DNA of 44,759 bases from Chara braunii (Eukaryota > Streptophyta > Charophyceae > Charales > Characeae): NCBI GenBank assembly GCA_003427395.1, contig BFEA01000056.1, positions 387,729 through 432,487 on the forward strand. Reading direction: 5' to 3'. Every line of letters begins with the position of its first letter. Position 1 is the stretch's first letter. The notes below the pieces were generated by a model that made no database searches, had not been told where the DNA came from, and worked only from the letters and a program-made list of their open reading frames with translations. This document shows, in pieces, positions 21,776 to 32,330 of this stretch. The position numbers and the translations under genes are program-made.

Positions 21776-22145
21776 GGTGGAAGGAGGAGTTGAAAAAAGG
21801 AGGAAGAAATGAAGAAAGGAGGAGGGAAGGAGGGGTCGTTTGTGTACTGTTGGAGCTTCTAGTCCACCCCCTTCTTCCTCAACAATGGCCATCCTCCTCT
21901 GGCTCCTGCTTCTCCCTTCTCTTTTTCGCCCTTCCTTTCTTCGCCCTTCGCTTTTCTTCTCTTCTCCCTTCTTCATTCCCTTCCTCCCCTTCTTCACCCT
22001 CGCCCCTGGAGCTCTCTTGTCTCCTCTGCATTCAACGAGAAATAGAAGCAAGATGATGGGAAATGTGAGAATAAAGAGTAAAGATAATGGGAAAAATGGA
22101 GGGGGCGGGGAAATTAAAGAGGGGAAATGTGAGGAGGAGTAAAGG
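21776..22145. repeat. Purine-pyrimidine-purine tract
   Basis: A purine-rich run (about 21776-21835) is followed by a pyrimidine-rich run (about 21860-22030) and another purine-rich run (about 22045-22145). Overlapping frames on both strands encode low-complexity peptides and are not taken as genes. Confidence 0.6.
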
Positions 22146-23581
22146 ATTGACATGCTGATTAAAGCACGACTGTAATGGATGATTTGGGGTTGCCGTCGAG
22201 GCCTATGTTGAAGGGTGCCCCCCAAAGATAAGAAGAGAGATGTCGACGCCTGGGGTGGAAGGGCGACTTGATGGGAGAATTCAATAATGAGAGATAGAGT
22301 CGGGTTCAGGATGACAGGGGTCGCCGCCAAGGCCGATGGGTAGAGAGGTAACCCTGAGTAACTTGAAAGAAAAGGGGAAATGTTAGATATAAGTCACGTC
22401 TCTAAGTCTTTGTTGGTGAAAGGATGTCACGGGTTAAGTCAGATGTCTTGGTTGGTAAGATAAATCCGCACCTAGGAGATCAATAACCCAAGCGTCGGCT
22501 CGCATGTAAAATCGACTTGAGCATTAATAGTGGGCAAGACTCAATTGCCTTCTTAGTAAAGAAACTTGCAAATGATTTTGCCTGGTTGGCAACCGGTCAC
22601 AAGTCGGTCATCGGTCCACCTTCATAATTCAAGTAAGAGAAAAATGGAGGAAACATTCTCAGTGTCTTTTGGGGAGAAGAATGACTGCCAAGTTCTCGTA
22701 GCAAAAGTGTAGCTGCAAATGTCAGGGACGGAGGGGAAGCCACCGACGTCATTGGACATAATGATCACCGCCAATGCATTGGACGGAGGGGAAACCGCTG
22801 ACGCTTGAGATGGAGGGGTTGTCGTCGTTGACGCTACAAAGGAAGGTTAGGCTATGCCCTCAAGAGTCAAAGAAGTTAAAAGGGGGAACGGGTGTCATAG
22901 AGTTAATGTGGGGTCTTGAGTATAAAGAGTAAGCCCAAAGGATGTGAGAGTCATGAAGGATGGTTTTATCAGTTGGGAACCTGTTTAAGGCTCTGTACGG
23001 ATGGAGCTGCTCCACTCGACCGAGACCTAAGGCCGATGCCAAAAAGTGTGATTAAACTTTGGTGGCGTCGTTGACGGACGGGGGAATGAACTAGGGTTTT
23101 TACGACTGTTAGGACCACATCGAAGAAGGAGGGGGTGAGTGAAGAAGGAAGGAGAGTAAATGCAGAGCGAGAAAGGTCGATGACAGGGGGAGGCAGAAAG
23201 AAGATGAAGAAGCATCAGGTCAAGAGGGCAGAGAGGACCGGAGGAGTGAAGTATATCAGGACCATAAAGTTAAGACCAAAGTCATGTGCTTTGTTGTTTG
23301 TTTACCCTGTGTAACAGAATACTCGACAACGTGACTCCCGAGAGGAACCCGACCGGACGTCAACTCCGATAAGAGGTTGGTCTGCCGACTCTACCTCCCT
23401 TACCTTAATACCTCACCCTATATTGGACCTCAGCCTGGTAAGGTACCAACCTAGACGTCGTAACTCCATCTGAAAGGTCCTTAGGCTGTCGAAAAGGTCC
23501 TTTAGGCATGTCTTGCAAATAATCGGACTGCTGAGCTAGGAAGGATGAGATGGGAACATCAATGACCCGATGTTGGTGTGA
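22146..23581. other. No gene recognised; possible SINE at 22438
   Basis: The phrase GGACGGAGGGGAAGCCACCG recurs in changed form at 22727 and 22782. The possible SINE is listed separately. Other frames are short. Confidence 0.4.
22438..22620 (+). mobile_element. Possible tRNA-derived SINE fragment
   Basis: GTCTTGGTTGGTAAGATAAA is A-box-like. It is followed at tRNA-like distance by CCTAGGAGATCAATAACCC, which is B-box-like but one base off. It resembles the head of the SINE in copy A (TTGGTAAGA...GCA...AGGAG). No tail was identified. Confidence 0.35.
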
Positions 23582-23625
23582 ATACCCTTATAAGGGTATC
23601 CGCCTTAGTTTTTGCAAGTGACAAA
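23582..23625 (+). repeat. Palindrome module, copy 3
   Basis: ATACCCTTATAAGGGTAT is a perfect 18-bp palindrome. It is followed by CCGCCTTAGTTTTTGCAAGTG, matching the T-run plus GCAAGT of copy 1. Confidence 0.8.
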
Positions 23626-24227
23626 AAGTAAGTTTGGTTTAAAGTTTGAGTATACCGCGTAAGTCGCGACGGTGTCGATTGTCTACGCTAATTAAGTGGT
23701 TGATTAGAAACAAAGAGTGTGTGGGCGCGCAGGCTTGAGGCGTGCATGATCTATTTTCTTGTTGATGATTGTAGAGCCGACGTGGTTGTCGACCAAACTT
23801 TTAATTTTGATTAAACTAGGATTAAAAGGTTGTTTGATGATTGGAATGCTTGAGCGTGACATGTGCATATCGACAACACTGAGGTTTTGAAACGTTTCAA
23901 TAGATCCGCGCGTCATGCAGTACCCACTTATATAGGCGTCCGCTAGTACTAGGTCGTCCGCTAGTACTAGGCTCAGCCTTGGGCCTAACACTATTGGTTA
24001 CGGTGCGGACTTTCGTCAAGGAGATTTAGGGATCAAGACCAGCAAGTGGCGGCATAGGACCATCAAAGCAGCATGAAGGAACAAAGGGGTTAAGGACCCA
24101 GCAAGACTATCCCTTATGGTTTTGTTGCGTAGAGGCCAAGGTAGTACTTGCAATTCCTTTTTCCCCTCGCCTCACGGTTTTCCTTTTTATTTTCATATTT
24201 AATATTTTTATCCTTACTATTTTTTTT
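23626..24227. other. No gene recognised
   Basis: Contains a short duplication of CGTCCGCTAGTACTAGG (about 23936-23972) and a T-rich tract from 24150 to 24235. No frame is recognised. Confidence 0.45.
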
Positions 24228-24698
24228 TTGTTCTTCCAAGTTGGGCACGGTAGTGGAACCAAAGAGTTCAACGTGCATGCGAGCAGCTGGGTGATCGAGT
24301 CCACGACGCATAAGAAACCGAGTGGCAGGGACTTCATGCGGGTGCATCGTCGTTGGCTGTTGGTTGCGGTGAGGGACTTGAGTGTGAGCAAGCCGATGGG
24401 ACCTGTGCCTGGGCAAAGTAGTCCAGGGCGTACTGGCGCAGATCGCAGGTCGCAGGCTACCAGTCCCATAAAACCCTCCCCCACTTTGATCTTCAAAAGT
24501 TCTCATTTGAATATTTGCTATTACCGCCAAAATCTGCACTTGAACCCAGTTAGTTCAACTTTTAATACCCTTGGGCCGTGGCCCAATGTTGGCCCTCCAA
24601 GACATCCGTTAAAATTGGAACAATACATAGAAGATTTGCATGTGCCTTTCAGGGCGTTGTCCGTTGGGCTGCAATTCACTTGCCTCGATCTACTGTGA
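24228..24698 (+). other. Long open frame sharing a segment with 11944-12010
   Basis: A frame of 150-odd codons is open here, but no family is recognised. The only support is the stretch at about 24490-24545, which matches 11944-12010 in DNA and in one frame (SHLNICYYRQNL versus SHSDICRYHQDL). Codon composition is not distinctive. It could be a decayed transposon ORF or conserved non-coding repeat. Confidence 0.25.
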
Positions 24699-26012
24699 GG
24701 GCTTGGAGTGTGAGCATGCTCGTTGGGGGCCCGAGGAGGTGGAGCACTCCGCCTAAGTGGAGTAAGCAGGCGAAGACTGTGGCGGGGCCGACAACAATGC
24801 TGAAGAGCGGGCCGTCGGTCGGACTTGGGCGTAGGAGCGAAAAACTTCGAACCGTCTGGTAGCGATTCGCTTATCGGTTTCCCTCATAACTTGGAGTTTA
24901 GGCAGTCGTTGTCAGAGCACTATGAGGGCGGCTTGTTCATACAGGGCACTCTGTGGGAGCCCACTGGAGGCGCACGGTGACACTAGCGGGCAAATCGTTT
25001 GGCAGACAGGAGCGAAATACTATTCGGACCGTCTAATAGTAGGTTCCATAGAAACTCCGGACGCTGCACAAACGACTGCTCTCGGGGAACATCGTTAGTC
25101 GAGAAGAAAACAGGGGTGATGAAAATGACGGAATGAACCCGGCGCGGACTTCACGCCAGGTGCAATTAGAGGGGAGATGGCGAGCAGAGCGCAACGAAGG
25201 AAGGAGCCTAGATGGAGTGTCTTTCGTGAGGCGAACGCATGAGTGAAGTCAGAATGGAGAAACAGTTAGTGTAGAGACGAGTTAGTAAGGAAAATCGAGC
25301 GCGGAGATGGTAGCTAATGAAGAAGGAGGAGGCTTGGAAACCCATGTCTTGAGCATTTCCGAAAGAATTTCAACAAAGTGACAGTTGAACCCATGGTTTG
25401 ACCCCGGGCGAGTTGCACGACGAGCTTGTTTTAGGAATGGAGGAGCAGGTTTGTTAGTACAGGGAAAGCTGGCACGCAAAGCTATGGCATGTGTATATGT
25501 AGAGGGAGTGAAAAATCGAGAATATTACTCGATTCTTGGTGAAATTGATCGAGGGAAGAACTGAAGTAGGGGTTTTAAAGATGGCCAACCTTGATTTAGA
25601 AGTGAGATCGGTTGGGCAGTTAGTAGGATAGGAGATAATGAGGGAAGCGGCTAAGTGAAAGGGGGATAAGAGCAGATATAGCGGGGAGGAGGTTGTGATT
25701 TCCACACACCTCCTAACGAGAGTGAGCTAGAAGAGGTGAAGAGTGGGGGGTTTGAGCCAAGGCGAGATTAATGACTGTGTCAAATTCGAAGATGATGCAA
25801 TAGTGTTGCCAATATAAGCGTACAGAGTTGCGCATAAGAGGGGAAGATGACTTTGCAATACTAAATGAATGTTTCCACATTTTAGTGGAAGATCCATTTG
25901 AATTATGTGCGGCATATCGAAAGAAGGGACGTGAGGACAACGACGAGGTTAGAGGGGCTTACCCGCTTACAATGCGATGCTCACACGGCAGGTGGGACTA
26001 GTGTGGGGTCGG
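24699..26012. other. No gene recognised
   Basis: G/A-rich sequence with short frames. 25080-25720 is purine-rich in the same relative position as 12740-13040 upstream of copy A. Confidence 0.4.
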
Positions 26013-26710
26013 CCTCGAGATTGGGAACTCACCTATTGACAGACGCGTTGCCAATCAAGAAACACGAACGCGAGGGACGAGAGAGGTAGGAATGAGCATC
26101 TAATCGTCGTCGGCAAGTTTGGGCGATAGCGGCTCGAGGAGTCGAACTGGCAATATCACCTTTTGTGTTAGTAGGAGGTGTATTCTGATCTGCGCATCCT
26201 GTCAAACGCAGCAACGTAAAGCCATCCGCAGGGTGGAGACTTATTTGTGGGCCATTGCGCTGCCCATTCCCAGCGATCGAAGCAGCAGGGAGGGAGGCGA
26301 GCTGCAGGATTGCAGACTTGCCCGTTGGCCAGTGTGCGGGACATCTCACTGGTTGGAGGGAGCGAGGAGCGAGCAACGAGAATTAAAGGCTTACTTACTG
26401 ACTGGCGAGTTGTCTAACCTATTGAATGGAGGAGCAACGAGACCGGACACTTATTTGTTTGGCCTGTACGCCACCCACCCTACCAAGTGAAAGAGCAGTA
26501 GACAAGCGGAACGAAGCTACATACTTACTTGTTGGCTGGCGCGATGCCCATCCTATTGGTCGAGGGAGCAACAAACCAACCGCGAAGGTACATGCTTAGC
26601 TATTGGCCGGTGCGTTGCTCGTCCTACCGCGCGGAGTGGTTGAAGGCAAGCCACGAGAGTGCAAGCTGACCCATAGTTAACGCACTTGGGGTCGTGAGCT
26701 CGGCGGAGAG
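26013..26710. repeat. About 70-bp degenerate tandem array, seven or more units
   Basis: Units start near 26028, 26238, 26310, 26390, 26448, 26523 and 26594. Their common theme is ACTTACTTGTTGGCTGGCGC, then TGCCCATCCTATTGG and GGGAGCAAC. Spacing is mostly 58-80 bases. A plus-strand frame (26119-26490) runs through several units and is a product of the repeat. Confidence 0.65.
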
Positions 26711-26947
26711 AACGAGTCTTTGGAAAGGGGGACTTTGTTGCGAACAGGAGGGTCGGCAGGGCGTCAATGGCTGGTGATTTGACTTCAGTTGACCAGACTG
26801 CTGTGCACTTTGACTGCTATTGCGGGGCCCTCAGGCGTGTCAAGGAACCAAGGCCCTCTCACGCGAGTCTGAGCGCACCCCTCTTGCATCTAATTGTTTG
26901 AAACCTCTCTTTCTGCCCTTCTCACTATAAGTCTTATCTATTGGTTT

Positions 26948-27074
26948 TGAGAGAACAACAACAGACAGGATTGCGACCCGTAATCCGTGCCAAGGCCTTT
27001 GTGGGAGGTTTCCCCACCGATTGCGGGAGCTTTGTTGGAAGCTAAACGAGGTTTTGGAGACCGGGAACTTAGAG
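26948..27074 (+). repeat. Conserved splice-donor-like block, copy B
   Basis: CAGGATTGCGACCCGTAATCC ... TTCCCCACCGATTGCGGGAGC ... ends GAACTTAGAG/GTAAATC. It aligns over its whole length with copies A and C. Confidence 0.65.
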
Positions 27075-27336
27075 GTAAATCTTTATCTCCTTCTGTAAAC
27101 CAATTAGAACCCTTACCTGTATATTTTGTCACAATTTGACTTAGTATATTGCATGCATCCCTACTTGAGGTTATGTTTGACTTTCTGGACATAAATCAGA
27201 GCTAAGTGAAGGAAGGCATGCGCAATCTCAGTTTCACTTTTGTTATTTGTTTGAAATTATATCGTAAAAAGGTTTTGGATCGGGAAAAAGCAGGAGGAAG
27301 GTGGTTTTGCTTACGATTAAACGGGTCAACCAAAGG

Positions 27337-28063
27337 CTGGCATTGTTTCTAAGTTGAATAACCCAGTGCTATGTTTATTTTTGACTGCCTTGAGAACCAA
27401 ACAATTGTTTCTAAGTAAAATGGTCTGGTTGTTATGACTTATGAGGCTTATCTGTGATTATCTTTTAAGGGAACAAACAATTGTTCCTAAGTTTGATGGC
27501 TTGGTTGTCGTGGTTTATTTTGGGGTTTCTGATGTTTCTTTTGTTTTTGAAAGGAGGAGTTTTAGCAATTGTTCCATAAGATTGGATTACTCAAACTTTT
27601 TCTTGTTTATTCTGAGGGAGAATCAGATGAAGGACCAGACAATTGTTCCTAAGTCGGATGGTTTGGTCTAGAACCGTGCACATGTTGGAATCAAAGGATA
27701 AATTTTGTCTATATTTTAATACTATTTTATTTACGAACAGGCTAGTTACACACAGTGTCCAAGTTGAATGGTCTGACAATAACTTATTACAAAATAAAGA
27801 GAGTATCAATTAAGAATAAATTGATGGTAAGAAGGGTCAGGCTGAACCTTGTTTCTAAGTTGAATGGTTCAGTCATATGCTACCTTAAAGTACAAATGTA
27901 TATATATAACTTTGCTATTTAAACATTTTAGCGCGACTAGGCATTGTTTCTAAGTTAAACGACCTAGTCACATGCCTAAAGAAGAGAAAAGTTGGAGTCT
28001 TATGTCTTTGTGTACATTCAGTGGCTAAGCTAGACATTGTTTCTAAGTTGAATGGTCTAACTT
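27337..28063 (+). repeat. Hairpin array of copy B, nine units
   Basis: The loop is close to CATTGTTTCTAAGTTGAATG in every unit. Arms by rank: 2, AACCAAAC/GTCTGGTT (one mismatch); 4, AGTTTTAG/CTCAAACT (one mismatch); 5, GACCAGAC/GTTTGGTC (one G-T); 6, GTTACAC/GTCTGAC (one mismatch); 7, CTGAACC/GGTTCAG (perfect); 8, GACTAGG/CCTAGTC (perfect); 9, AAGCTAGAC/GTCTAACTT (one mismatch). Units 1 and 3 pair weakly. Stems correspond by rank to those of copy A, while the loop differs from A's. Confidence 0.82.
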
Positions 28064-28356
28064 TACGCCTTATGTAAGCTGCGTATAAAGGAAAAATCAT
28101 AGAAAAACTATGAACTATTGTTGACAACGTTTGACCTTGGATCTGAGTGAGAGTATTTACCATTGTGGTTTTGACTTGTATGTGGTTGAGTGAGAGTTTT
28201 ACTTAGTCTAAGTTTCAGTTTGGTAGGTAGTTGCCTTAGATGCTCGTCACGTGCTAGAGTTATAGAAGTTAGTTTAATTCCTGCATTTTCTGTGTTAATT
28301 TTTATTTACTTACGTCAATTTTCGCATTTTCTGGGATCCTTTGTTATACTTCGTTT

Positions 28357-28960
28357 TGTATAAAATTTAAAGAGTTACTTTCTCTACGGGAAGCGCTGCC
28401 AAAATTTTTACAAAATCAATGAGTTAGTCTAATCTTGTTTGTTTTTAAGCTTAACTTTTTGTCTAAGTTTTTATTTGGCTTAGTATAAATCTGGAAAAGT
28501 TTTTTTTTAGGGGAAGTGCTGCCTAAATTTTTGCTAATTCAGGAAGTTAACCAAAATTTGGCTTTGGGAAAGTCAGAGTTATTTAATATTTTGTACTTAA
28601 CTTTATATAAATTTTGGAAAGTTACTTTCTTTACGAGAAGCACTGCCGAAATTTATACAAATTTAAAGAGTTAGTTGAATTTTGTCTTAGCGGGAGCTCA
28701 AGTCTTGATTCATGTTATTATCTGACTTGGCATAAATATGGGAAGTCTACTTCTCTAAAGGAGATGATGCCCAAATTTTTCTTAATTCATGAAGTCAGAC
28801 AAAATTTGACTTTCTATAGTTAAATATCATTTCAGTTTTTATATTCAAGTGAGTATAAATTATGAGAAGACATTTTTTCTACGGGAAGCGCTGCCGAAAT
28901 TTTCTTAGTATAAAGAAGTTAAGTTATGTTTTGACAGATGACAATTTTGACTATCCACTC
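28357..28960 (+). repeat. 123-bp array of copy B, five units
   Basis: Motif starts at 28389, 28512, 28635, 28760 and 28883 give steps of 123, 123, 125 and 123. Units 1, 3 and 5 carry CTNTACG-GAAG or a close form with GCCGAAAT; units 2 and 4 carry GCCYAAAT. The array is therefore a dimer of about 247 bp. Confidence 0.85.
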
Positions 28961-29940
28961 TTCATAGAGGAGATTCTATCATAGGTCTACCTTTTCTTGG
29001 ACACTTGCTTAGAGACATGCTTAGATTCAGTCATGGGAAAATTTTGAGTGAGATGGTGACATGAGGATTTATTCTTCATACACTTATAAACTTAGTCTGG
29101 GAATTGATTTGTCTTGTATTACAGATCCTTTTGATCGTTTCGATTCAAGATTTGAGTTATTTCATATTTTGATCCTACGAGGATCATTTTCTATTATCAT
29201 TGATAACGTGTCGGTTGTCGATTCGTCGGTTTACGACTCAACTCTAATTCACTCTCGTCACTCAACCTAAAGTTTTTTGTCTATGTGGTTTGAATTGTTT
29301 CGTTGGGTTTTTACTCGGACTTTATTGAATGATCATTTAACAAAGATGTTGAGGTTTGTATGACTAAAGATCGAGGTTCGTATGGCTAAAACGAGGGGTG
29401 TGAGTGCAAGGAGTGGTTGAAGTTGACCCCATGTAGTGCATAGACTTTTTGTTGAATCTTTAATGTGAGTGCAATATGTTTGTGGTTCGGACTTTGGATG
29501 TGACTGTCTACGATCATATATATATATATAGATAAAAGGCATATAACTAGCTTCAACAATAACATTTAAAAAAGCATATCCACTCATTGCAGGTGAACCT
29601 ATTATCATCAAGCTATTAGAATTATATGTATATATATATAGATAGATAGATATATGGTTGAAGAGAGACCCACTCTGCTTATGAGAAGCGATCATCTTGT
29701 ATTTTTTTCTCTCTATACGTATATACCTACATATATATTTCAAGTGTCCGCGCGATCTATTGCGAACGTGCGAGAGGGTTGAAATGATCTTGTATTTTGA
29801 GAGAAAAGAGAGATCTCATTTTACTTTTTACTTTTTAGAATTATTACGGTTGGACGTCATAATCCGTGACGGCCTTCAAAGTCAAACCTCTTTATTTCTC
29901 TCCAAACTCTGGATGATGGAATTTGCCTCGAAAGCCACGA
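28961..29940. other. Segment present in B but not A, with AT microsatellites
   Basis: Copy A runs directly from its array to the stem-rich region, so these roughly 980 bases were gained in B or lost from A. They hold a 23-bp near-tandem repeat GAGGTTTGTATGACTAAAGA (from 29350), (TA)n runs at 29514-29531 and 29625-29660, and no recognisable gene. No terminal inverted repeats were noticed. Confidence 0.55.
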
Positions 29941-30339
29941 GAGTTGATTGCTACCACAGACAGAAACCTGTGCACCACCCACTCTTCGTAGGATGCCGAA
30001 GAGGGTGTGGTTATCAACTGCCTTGACGGTTGTCTAGCGTCGAGGGATTAACCCCTCAAGGCGTCTGTCAGCCGACACTTGAGTGTCGACCCTCGAGACC
30101 ATCGAGGGCCATACAATTATAGGTACTACACAGTACACCATCATTACGACTGCTTGCGTATGCTTACATTGCTAGTCGATATGAATAAGCTTGCGTCCCC
30201 ACGATATTTATTCGGATTGTCGCGCATGACGCCTAACTATTTCCGTATCAAAAGGTTATGGGTCAGATACTGAAGGGACTAGGAGTGTTTTGTTCTTGTT
30301 TGAGTAATTTAATTTTTGATTTGATGTCGTGTAGCACGT

Positions 30340-30790
30340 GGTAAGTTGGATGCGTCCTAGTTGACCGACGATGAGTCGCGCTTGGGACTTCAGCCCCCCA
30401 ATGCGTCGGTTCATGTACGGGCCCGATAGGGGTGTAAGACTGCGCGTACCCCCTATGTGACAGCGTACGAGAAACGCCCTCGGCTGACCCACCTCTGGGA
30501 TTGCAACTGATTAGCTTTCGTAATGTGAACTTGTAGTATGGTGGGGATACGCCCACCGAAGGAAGGTGACAACTCCCATAGGTGGAGGTAAGTTGTACCT
30601 TACGTGGCCCTATCATGTCATAAGGGTTCACGAGAGATATGGCTGACCCACTCAGTTGGAGCGGCTATGGAAGCTTCATTCATACCCCGATAAAAGGATG
30701 GAAGTCCTGCATCAAATTATATGTGACGTTGTTAGGAGGTCCCCCTGCAGGACCGATGCGCTCGACACCGGAGGTGTCAGGGACAATGGT
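30340..30790 (+). repeat. GC-rich structured module, copy B
   Basis: GCGTCCTAGTTGACCGACGA through GGGGATACGCCCACCGAAGG, then a stem CGTG/CACG enclosing CCCTAT/ATAAGGG. It ends with CGATGCGCTCGACACCGG and the palindrome GACACCGGAGGTGTC. It aligns with 17280-17740 throughout. Confidence 0.75.
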
Positions 30791-31283
30791 TGAGGGGAAA
30801 AGGTTGAACCCTTAATACAATGGTATGTTTGCTTGGTGTCATGTGTCCTCATGCAAGTGTGAGAGTGGGATTGCGTCATTCGTTTGTCAAGCCGGAGATT
30901 GCTTGAGTGTTTGGTATACGGTAACTTTTCCAAACCTATGCGCCGTTGAATATGGAATGACCTCGGATACCTAAGTCAAAGGAAACTAATGGTAAGTGGC
31001 TAGAAAGGGGAAGAAGGGGTACTAGGTATGAACAAAGTTTGTACAGAGAGATGGGTAGTACTTGAGCAAGAAAGGTCGGGATTGAACCAAGAGTGCGCAA
31101 TCGGCCTAGGTTCGTGAGCGCCTCAATGGTTCGGAAAAAGAAAGTACTCCTTCTTTATATTTTTGGTCGAACGTTTTGTCCATCACTAGAAGAACCGATC
31201 CTTTAGTTGGTCAACGAGGAAACCCCTACAACGAAGTGCCTGTAGTGATTGATACCCATCACCGTACGTGCAAGCGAGAATGA
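30791..31283. other. No gene recognised
   Basis: Unremarkable mixed sequence between copy B and the 329-bp TIR element; nothing identified. Confidence 0.5.
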
Positions 31284-31295
31284 TGATGAACACCT

Positions 31296-31624
31296 GTGTA
31301 GCATCGTGTTCGGGTTCGGTCACCGAACCTGAACGTTCGGGACCGAATGCGAATGAGCGTCAAAACTCTCCGAGCGTGAACATAAAAATATTAAAAAAAA
31401 ATAAAAGTTCTTCAAAAACTCTAAAAAAAATATTTTTACGTAAAATAATAATACAAAAAACGTTTTCCTTGGAGGTAAGCTCAAATTCGTTACCAAACTC
31501 GAGTTAAAAATCTTTTTTTTTTTTTTTAATATGTTCGGTCGAATGCGTTCGGGTGGCATTCGGCCAAACACCCGAACATGTTCGGACGTTCGGAAAAGCT
31601 CCGAACATGTTCAGTGTGCTACAC
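31296..31624. mobile_element. 329-bp TIR element with 12-bp flanking repeat
   Basis: Perfect 12-bp direct repeats TGATGAACACCT flank it (31284-31295 and 31625-31636). The left end GTGTAGCATCGTGTTCGGGT matches the reverse complement of the right end GTGTAGCACACTGAACATGT. GTTCGG/CCGAAC repeats fill both subterminal zones. The middle is A/T-rich and includes ACCAAACTCGAGTTAAAAATC, shared with the larger element at 3744. There is no coding capacity. Twelve bases is longer than the 8 bp of hAT or the 9-11 bp usual for Mutator-like elements. Confidence 0.85.
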
Positions 31625-31636
31625 TGATGAACACCT

Positions 31637-31969
31637 AAATTTGACGGGGTAATATCCCCGTAACACATTTTGATTGACAACTAAGGATCGTACCCAATCT
31701 TATGGGTCATATTTGGTCCCAAGCAAACAAGCGCAGTAAGGTCTCTCATCAAGGAATTTCATCTCAAATGTTTGTTCGACTTTAGAATTTCATGCCTATT
31801 TATAGCGTTGCATAACTTCTTTCTACCAAGAGAGAAGTTATAGGTCATCAGCGTGGCCGACCGGCCACATAAGCCATATTCGAACGAGAGATCCTCGGAG
31901 ATCAGCGCCCGAGGCTGAAGGTCGTGCCTAGACGATAACCATGGGTAAACTACCGCGCGTTTTCTTTCT
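31637..31969. other. No gene recognised
   Basis: Nothing recognised except that it leads into the GC-rich module copy D. Confidence 0.45.
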
Positions 31970-32260
31970 ATGCTTCGATGACAACGAAACGCCCTCGGTT
32001 AGTTCACCTCTAGCACAACTTGTAAGAGTTGTCCCATGTGAAATAGTAACTCGAAAGGGATATATCTGCCTAAGGATGGTGATATCTCCTTAGGTGGAGG
32101 TAGGATATGCCCCTCGGTCCCCTGTTTTGTCGCAGGCAGCTGCGAGAAGTATAGTTGGTGCACTCTGCTGGAGCGGCACCCCGCTCATTGCATGTTCAAG
32201 CCGCAAAGTCCTCCGTGACACAACGGGGAGTACCCTTGCACGAACACACCTTGCATGATG
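31970..32260 (+). repeat. GC-rich structured module, copy D (partial)
   Basis: Starts at ACGAAACGCCCTCGGTTAG and includes a perfect stem CCTAAGGA/TCCTTAGG, then GGAGGTAGGATATGCCCC and TGCACTCTGCTGGAGCGGC. It lacks the first third present in A, B and E. Confidence 0.7.
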
Positions 32261-32290
32261 GTGCGCACACGGGCGGATGAGCTGACGGGA

Positions 32291-32330
32291 CAGAAACCCC
32301 TATGAGGGTTTCTGCCCGAGTTTTTCAAGA
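32291..32330 (+). repeat. Palindrome module, copy 4
   Basis: CAGAAACCC (32291-32299) pairs exactly with GGGTTTCTG (32306-32314). CCCGAGTTTTTCAAGA follows, like the T-run segment of the other copies. It lies about 30 bases after module D. Confidence 0.7.

Larger units (their letters stand above)
26780..30790 (+). mobile_element. Long non-coding element, copy B
   Basis: Best-preserved copy. Parts in order: a start region with GCGGGGCCCTCAGGCG, donor-like block (26948-27074), nine-unit hairpin array (27337-28063), five-unit 123-bp array (28357-28960), an extra segment absent from A (28961-29940), stem-rich sequence (29941-30330) and the GC-rich module (30340-30790). Lack of shared coding frames and conservation of stems point to function, if any, at RNA or DNA-structure level. 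No target duplication or LTR termini were found. Confidence 0.7.

Noticed and set aside
21790-22142. Overlapping frames in pyrimidine/purine tracts
   Set aside because: Low-complexity products on both strands, as expected from TC/GA-rich sequence.
23582-23605. Helitron 3' end (hairpin followed by CTTAGT)
   Set aside because: The related palindromes at 11417, 19640 and 32291 lack the CTRR ending at the same distance.
26119-26490. 123-codon plus-strand frame
   Set aside because: It follows the units of a degenerate tandem array.
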